Of a stretch of 31,243 nt of DNA, positions 26,791 to 31,243 are shown one piece after another. Within the stretch, counting starts at the first letter, position 1. Each line of letters opens with the position of its first letter. The stretch spans positions 1 to 31,243 of IMG/VR virus record IMGVR_UViG_3300020179_000111; one strand, 5' to 3'. The DNA is from a virus. A program made the position numbers and the translations under genes. A model generated the notes under the pieces. The model was not told where the DNA came from. It saw only the letters and a program-made list of their open reading frames with translations, and ran no database searches.

Positions 26791-28823
26791 TAGTTAGCGA
26801 ATGTCCACGCCCTACGTGCCTCGGCAAGAGAAATTTCATTAACGGTTTTAGCGAGGATGTTAGAGAAAATACCAACGCAACTAGACCTAAAGTGGGCGTT
26901 CCTTTGCTCTTCGTCTTTGATAGAAAGACTTGAGCCATACGAGAATTCCAGTGCAGCAAATGTTGATGCGTTGACTTGTTTGAATCTTTCGATTTGCGCG
27001 TCTAGGTGGGCGAGAGTATCCGAAGGGTCAAGGGATTTTGTAGAAATATCCAAGCCGTCTGCGATTATTGTAGATAGAACAGGGCGAATATCTTCGTCGA
27101 CCTGCCTATCCCATGTTTCGCTGTTGAAGACAGATTCAACAATGAAACTCCCACTTGATATCGCCTTCCTTGCTCTTGCGCCACCAATTTTTTCTAGCGT
27201 TACCCTTTGTTGACGCTCAACAACTCTTTCAAATGCTCGATTAAGGATTGATGTCCAACGTTGCAGTGAAACACTGTCTTCCTTAGTTTCAATGACTTCA
27301 AAAGAATCGACCGATGCTTGCTGTGCCGGTTGAACTGCTGCATTCTGCATCCCTTGTGGGGGTGGCGGCATTTCGGGTAGTGAGCCGCCAGGTGGGACAC
27401 CCTGCTGTGCAAGTGAGCCAGCCATGGTGTTCGGGTCTAACGGACTTGGAATATTGCCCTGTGCGTCTGGCATTCCTGGGGGCTGTTGTGCGTTTGGGTC
27501 TCCAGGCATACCTGGCATACCTGGCATACCTGGCATACCTGGTGCGCCAGGCATTCCTGGCATTGCGCCTTGCGGTTGTTGCTCCATCTTCTTTTCCGTG
27601 TTCGCAATCGGTGTCAAGTTTGGATTCATCAACAGGGAGTCCGCAAGGTCGCTCTCCACCTTCTTGCGGCTTGTTGCGTCACGGTATTCGTTTGTGCTAA
27701 TTAATCCCATTTGCACTTCTTCCATAAAATAACGAGAGCGTTCCTGTTTGTACAAAATAAGAACTGGAACGCTTGAGACATCAAAGTCCACATAGTTAAC
27801 TTCATCAAGTTCGTCAAATGCGCGAGCAAGCAAATCCAGGTGGGGGAGCATTGTCTCATTCCAAAAGACTCGGTGCTCTTCTGCGGCGTTGCTAAATGTT
27901 CTACCAGAGGCATTTCCAATTACTGATTCCGGAACACCAAATGCAGCAAGAATTTCCTCTTTTTGTATCTGGCGCATCTGAACATATGCAGCATCTCGTG
28001 GATTTGCCGAAGTGTCGACATAATCAACACCATCATCTGACGAAATCACAGTTGTCACACCAGCGCGACCAACATTTCCCCTGAATCTATTTCTCAATTC
28101 GTCTTTGTCGTCGTCGTCGATTTCTCCCTTTACGACCAAAATCCCACCAGGCCTGCCGTCATTAATTAGATAGTTCCTGTTGTAAACCTTTGCCAAGTTC
28201 TCTATTTCTATTGCTATGCCAGCAGACTCCATGGGTGTCAACGAAAGGTATGGGTCGAGTGGATGTGGTCGACGAATCCAAAGAACGTCGTCTTTTTTTA
28301 AAATCATTTTCTCGCCAGTGGGCATATAAACTTCATAACCAGAAACAAATGTTTTTGGGTCGGGAATCGGCGCCGTAAATTGTGGAGGAAGCAAACTCAA
28401 TCCAATCAGTCTTCCGTCTCTTCCTTTAATCTTTTCGATAAAAGCACCGCGAGAACTCATTAACAACTGTGATGACAACCTGTACCTAAATATGAATGCG
28501 TTTTCCGCATCGTTGGATTTTGTGTTGAATATCTCAATTAGTGGAGAGCGCAGCGCCCTTCTGCCGGTAAGAACTTGCCCATCCCTTGAATTATCTTTTC
28601 TTAGGATTACCGAAAGACGAGCCTGATTCCCAGCAATGGCATCCACGCATCTTTGCACCCAAGTTATTTTCTGAAAACCCTCTCGATATGCACGCTCTAT
28701 GTCCCACATGTCGTGGTAGGCGCGCCCGGCGTAACTGGGATTCGTTGATATGGGGGCGCCGGGCCCCAGCGCCTTAATCGAGGCGTTCCCGAGCGATTTG
28801 TTTTTAGACGAGTTCCAAGCCAT
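26790..28823 (-). CDS. HK97-type portal protein (677 aa)
   Basis: The portal forms the dodecameric ring at the head vertex through which DNA is packaged and ejected. The core (about 30-400) matches the HK97-type family: WVQRCVDAIAGN near the N-terminus, GLSLLPPQFTAPIPD, the DDVLWIRRPHPLDPY segment, and ILAAFGVPESVIGNASGRTFSNAAEEHRVFW near 300. Residues 419-441 are a collagen-like MPG tract, then a Pro/Gln-rich linker, then a helical C-terminal domain of about 165 residues not found in ordinary portals of roughly 400-500 residues. ATG at 28823 is 7 bases past the previous stop and has no strong ribosome binding site, so translational coupling is likely. The next gene is the prohead protease, the usual order. 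Confidence 0.93.
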   Translation of the reverse strand: MAWNSSKNKSLGNASIKALGPGAPISTNPSYAGRAYHDMWDIERAYREGFQKITWVQRCVDAIAGNQARLSVILRKDNSRDGQVLTGRRALRSPLIEIFNTKSNDAENAFIFRYRLSSQLLMSSRGAFIEKIKGRDGRLIGLSLLPPQFTAPIPDPKTFVSGYEVYMPTGEKMILKKDDVLWIRRPHPLDPYLSLTPMESAGIAIEIENLAKVYNRNYLINDGRPGGILVVKGEIDDDDKDELRNRFRGNVGRAGVTTVISSDDGVDYVDTSANPRDAAYVQMRQIQKEEILAAFGVPESVIGNASGRTFSNAAEEHRVFWNETMLPHLDLLARAFDELDEVNYVDFDVSSVPVLILYKQERSRYFMEEVQMGLISTNEYRDATSRKKVESDLADSLLMNPNLTPIANTEKKMEQQPQGAMPGMPGAPGMPGMPGMPGMPGDPNAQQPPGMPDAQGNIPSPLDPNTMAGSLAQQGVPPGGSLPEMPPPPQGMQNAAVQPAQQASVDSFEVIETKEDSVSLQRWTSILNRAFERVVERQQRVTLEKIGGARARKAISSGSFIVESVFNSETWDRQVDEDIRPVLSTIIADGLDISTKSLDPSDTLAHLDAQIERFKQVNASTFAALEFSYGSSLSIKDEEQRNAHFRSSCVGIFSNILAKTVNEISLAEARRAWTFAN
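27501..27567 (-). repeat. 9-base tandem repeat coding for Met-Pro-Gly
   Basis: Repeats of about 9 bases (CATACCTGG type on the + strand) encode GMPGMPGAPG-like sequence in the portal linker. It is probably a flexible or collagen-like segment whose length may vary by slippage. Confidence 0.85.
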
Positions 28824-28830
28824 TTTTCAA

Positions 28831-29010
28831 CTACTCAGCGCCCAATAGATATCCGAATACTCCACAGGTAACTCCCGCAACAATAAAACCGACAGGCGGC
28901 GCTATGAGAAAGCCTCCTATTGCAGTAAATAGTATAAATGACGCCATCAATATATTTGCGAAGGTTGGTCTGTTGGCTCTGGTTCGCAGAAAATTAAACA
29001 CCTTACTCAT
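28831..29010 (-). CDS. Small membrane protein with two transmembrane segments (59 aa)
   Basis: The frame runs from ATG at 29010 to TAG at 28831, with GGGGA just upstream of the start. After a basic N-terminus (MSKVFNFLRTRANRP) come two hydrophobic segments at about 20-37 and 39-56 joined by a short Pro-containing turn, so it should be a membrane hairpin with a cytoplasmic N-terminus by the positive-inside rule. It lies 7 bases before the portal gene and heads the - strand operon, divergent from terL. Small membrane proteins are known near portal and terminase genes in actinophages, but their role is unclear. It might act in lysis timing, ejection or exclusion; none of this is shown here. Confidence 0.75.
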   Translation of the reverse strand: MSKVFNFLRTRANRPTFANILMASFILFTAIGGFLIAPPVGFIVAGVTCGVFGYLLGAE

Positions 29011-29046
29011 GTCCCCAAACTAGCGCATGTCGTGGTCTACGATTGA
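29011..29046. promoter_or_regulatory. Divergent intergenic gap between membrane-protein gene and terL
   Basis: These 36 bases separate two divergent start codons. I see no convincing -35/-10 pair for either direction. If promoters are not here, they must overlap the coding sequences, or terL mRNA may be leaderless. Confidence 0.35.
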
Positions 29047-30357
29047 ATGGTGACTAAAGATTGGAACAAAGTCCTTGAATATCTAGAACCCAAAGCACCG
29101 TCTTTTTGTCCTGAAAAGCCGTCAATAAATCAAAGAGTTTTTTTAAGAACATACTCAATCGAGGCCTTGTTTGGTGGTGCTGCTGGCGGGGGAAAATCCT
29201 CAGCGCTATTGATGGCAGCCCTTCAATATGTTGATGTTCCTGGATATTCAGCGATTTTGTTTAGAAGAACTTTCGCTGACCTGTCTCTTCCCGGTGCCTT
29301 AATGGACAGATTCAGGTCTTGGGTAGGTCAATACGATGACGTTCACTGGAATAACAATAGTTTTGTCGCAACGTTTCCATCTGGGGCACGAGTTTCGTTC
29401 GGTTACCTAAATAACACAAATGACTATTTGCGATATAAGGGTTCAGAATTTCAATTCATCGGGATGGATGAAGTTACAGAAATTAGAGAGTCTGATTATC
29501 GGTATTTGTTTTCCCGACTTCGTCGCCCTGCTAGCGGTCCGTTGTCTGCTGTTCCGCTACGAATGAGATGTGCTTCCAACCCGGCCCCCAACTGGGTGAG
29601 ACAAAGATTTATTGTCGAAGGAAAAGAAAAGAATAGGATTTTCGTTCCATCTCGTCTTACTGATAATCCAGGAATCGACGCCGATTCGTATCGGCAGGCG
29701 CTTTCGGCTCTTGACCCAATTGAACGCCGCCGACTCGAAGAGGGCGACTGGTGGTCCACGACCCTTGGGACTATGTTCGATAGAACATCAGTCATTATAA
29801 TAGACAATGACGAAATACCAACCACCACGTCATCTGCTCGAGTCGTTCGGTTCTGGGACCTAGCGGCAACCGAACCGAGCCAGTCCACCCCCGACCCAGA
29901 CTGGACCGTAGGAACCCTAATGATGTTCGACCAGGGGATTGCGCATGTACTGGATGTCAAGAAAAAGCGGGTTAAGGCCGACAAAGTCGAGCAATTCATA
30001 GCCCAAACCGCCTATGAGGACGGCGTTACCGTGCCAATCAGAATGGAGCAGGAACCGGGGTCTTCGGGTAAAGCCATTATCGACCAATTTGCCAGATATG
30101 TCCTTCCGGGCTTTGATTTTGGGGCAATTCGGTCCACTGGGGACAAAATAACCAGGGCTAGGCCATTTGCAGCCGCCCTTGCCAACGGCAACGTAAAAGT
30201 CGTCAGGGGTGCCTGGATTGGCGATTGGCTGGATGAATTATCGGCTTTTCCTGAATCGGCCCCCCACGACGACCAGGTCGACTCGGCTACGGGGGCCTTC
30301 AATTATTTGACTGGTTTGGGGTTGCCACAGAGGAGAAAAGTCAGTATCGTGGTGTGA
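29047..30357 (+). CDS. terL: Terminase large subunit (436 aa)
   Basis: This is the motor and nuclease that drives DNA into the prohead and cuts the concatemer. The ATPase domain has Walker A GGAAGGGKSS (Lys50) and Walker B FQFIGMDE (Asp141, Glu142). The RNase H-like nuclease has Asp271 in RFWDLAATE, Glu334/336 in MEQEPGSSGKA and Asp408/409/412 in HDDQVDS. Every motif is intact. At 436 residues it is somewhat short for the family. An in-frame TGA directly precedes ATG 29047, so no longer N-terminus is possible; GTG at 29050 is an alternative. There is no clear ribosome binding site. The gene is divergent from the portal operon with only 36 bases between starts, so its promoter must lie there or inside the 59-residue gene. 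No small terminase subunit is recognised here. Confidence 0.95.
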   Translation: MVTKDWNKVLEYLEPKAPSFCPEKPSINQRVFLRTYSIEALFGGAAGGGKSSALLMAALQYVDVPGYSAILFRRTFADLSLPGALMDRFRSWVGQYDDVHWNNNSFVATFPSGARVSFGYLNNTNDYLRYKGSEFQFIGMDEVTEIRESDYRYLFSRLRRPASGPLSAVPLRMRCASNPAPNWVRQRFIVEGKEKNRIFVPSRLTDNPGIDADSYRQALSALDPIERRRLEEGDWWSTTLGTMFDRTSVIIIDNDEIPTTTSSARVVRFWDLAATEPSQSTPDPDWTVGTLMMFDQGIAHVLDVKKKRVKADKVEQFIAQTAYEDGVTVPIRMEQEPGSSGKAIIDQFARYVLPGFDFGAIRSTGDKITRARPFAAALANGNVKVVRGAWIGDWLDELSAFPESAPHDDQVDSATGAFNYLTGLGLPQRRKVSIVV

Positions 30358-30385
30358 GTTAGTTACACACTATTAGGAGATACTG

Positions 30386-30892
30386 ATGACACTGGATACT
30401 TCTGTCTTTGACAAATGGCGCAAGGACATTATGGAAATTGATGCCCTGCTGGATGAATACATCCGCACAACACCAGACATTGCAGAAGCGGGCGAGATGC
30501 TCGTGCAATTGAACATGGTCAAACGTGATATGGGAATCATCTACGACTCATTTGCTGGCAAGGTCGGCATGCTCATGGGCAACCGTGGTCTTGTTGAAAC
30601 ACAGTCTGGCGCTTCCATTGAAAAGAAGAGCGCAACAGACCGCAAGAAATGGGACCACAGCAAACTTGCAACACGAGTAGCCGAACGCCTGAATGAAATG
30701 TCGGTTGACATGGACACTGGTGAGCGCACTATGACGGCAACCCAAATGGTTGAAAAACTGCTTGATTATGCTGCCGTTTCATACTGGCGCGTTGGCAAGT
30801 TGGGAGAACTGGGTATCAACCCTGACCTATATTGTGAACAAGGCGAACACAAAACAAACGTCATCGTCCGATTGGGGGACAAAAACAAATGA
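30386..30892 (+). CDS. Unknown protein upstream of a Rad52-like recombinase (168 aa)
   Basis: ATG at 30386 has AGGAG at ideal spacing, 28 bases after terL. The N-terminal half is helical and charged (KWRKDIMEIDALLDEYIRT), and the C-terminal half has VEKLLDYAAVSYWRVGKLGE and a short basic end. There is no enzyme motif I recognise. Its stop overlaps the start of the Rad52-like gene (ATGA), so the two products are probably made together, and a helper role in recombination or replication is a reasonable inference. A nuclease-inhibitor or single-strand-binding partner is possible but unsupported by motif. Confidence 0.75.
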   Translation: MTLDTSVFDKWRKDIMEIDALLDEYIRTTPDIAEAGEMLVQLNMVKRDMGIIYDSFAGKVGMLMGNRGLVETQSGASIEKKSATDRKKWDHSKLATRVAERLNEMSVDMDTGERTMTATQMVEKLLDYAAVSYWRVGKLGELGINPDLYCEQGEHKTNVIVRLGDKNK

Positions 30893-31243
30893 GCGATATT
30901 TACAATCGTCTATCTGAACCATTTCCGCAGGAGATGGAAAAGGTAATCAACAAGGGCGGGGTCAATCTGACCTATATCCCTGTTAGTGAAGTTATCAACC
31001 GCTTAAACAAGGTACTTGGTGTTGACAAGTGGTCGATGACCATTCAGAGTTGCCACCGTGACCCCAATGACCCTGAATTTGTGATAGCGCATGTTCGCAT
31101 TGAGTATTTTCTCACTGAATTCAGCACGATTACTCGTGATGGAATCGGTGGACAGAAAATCAAGCGCACCAAGTCGGGTGCGATTCTAGATTTGGGCGAC
31201 GAATTTAAGGGCGCCATTTCTGATGCCGTGAAGAAGGCCGCAC
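30889..31243 (+). CDS. Rad52/22-like single-strand annealing protein (partial, right edge)
   Basis: Only the first 118 codons are present. The sequence has the Rad52-family pattern: an early LSEPFP, GGVNLTYIPVSEVINRLNKVLG, a Trp-containing strand (DKWSMTIQS), and LGDEFKGAISDAVKKAA matching the conserved DAvKkAa region. Proteins of this type anneal complementary single strands during phage recombination and replication. The start overlaps the stop of the preceding gene (ATGA). It runs with terL, so packaging and recombination genes share a direction opposite to the head genes. Confidence 0.85.
   Translation, partial: MSDIYNRLSEPFPQEMEKVINKGGVNLTYIPVSEVINRLNKVLGVDKWSMTIQSCHRDPNDPEFVIAHVRIEYFLTEFSTITRDGIGGQKIKRTKSGAILDLGDEFKGAISDAVKKAA

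Noticed and set aside
27501-27567. Short direct repeats as a possible CRISPR array
   Set aside because: The 9-base units are contiguous, have no spacers and code for Met-Pro-Gly in frame in the portal.
1-31243. tRNA, rRNA, integrase or transposase genes
   Set aside because: None was recognised by eye. A tRNA scan would be needed to exclude a tRNA, though there is almost no non-coding space for one.

Overview
The window is part of the genome of a tailed double-stranded DNA bacteriophage (Caudoviricetes). The evidence is an HK97-type portal, an S78-type prohead protease, a large terminase subunit with all ATPase and nuclease motifs, and a Rad52-like annealing protein, in an almost gapless gene arrangement with no bacterial housekeeping genes. 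The HTH style, the small membrane protein beside the portal and the acidic Cys-rich protein recall actinobacteriophages, so an actinobacterial host is a reasonable but unproven guess.

Layout. Right part (29047-31243, + strand): terL, an unrecognised 168-residue protein, and a Rad52-like recombinase cut by the window edge. Left and middle (1-29010, - strand, read right to left): a 59-residue membrane protein, portal, prohead protease with a ~1050-residue extension, [terminator], an acidic Cys-rich protein, a 2981-residue giant, two small proteins, a 682-residue protein, a 2404-residue giant, a 131-residue protein and a third large protein (at least 597 residues) leaving at the left edge. Nearly all junctions are overlaps or gaps of under 20 bases. 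No major capsid or tail gene is seen; presumably they lie further left.

The most unusual content is the head module. The protease fusion, both giants and the left-edge protein look like mosaic polyproteins. They string together unrelated domains: two zinc metallopeptidase domains, ADP-ribosyltransferase-like regions, KTSC-like modules, a ParB/Srx-like domain, a DEDDh exonuclease, a kinase-fold domain, a sigma-70 region-4-like HTH and a second HTH. The pieces are separated by at least 24 copies of a hexapeptide with consensus G-L-[A/R/K/S/G]-S-[S/T/R]-T. The copies use different synonymous codons, so the peptide rather than the DNA is conserved. Three of the four proteins also share a module with an Asp-Gly calcium-loop-like sequence, and two of these share an exact 80-base DNA repeat.

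Working hypothesis (inference): these are virion polyproteins that enter the procapsid through shared N-terminal modules. The phage protease, itself carrying the same hexapeptide, would cut them at these sites to release a set of enzymes and DNA-binding proteins that act during maturation or are injected with the DNA. The hexapeptides might instead be flexible linkers or scars of domain shuffling. Detecting mature fragments in virions would decide between these.
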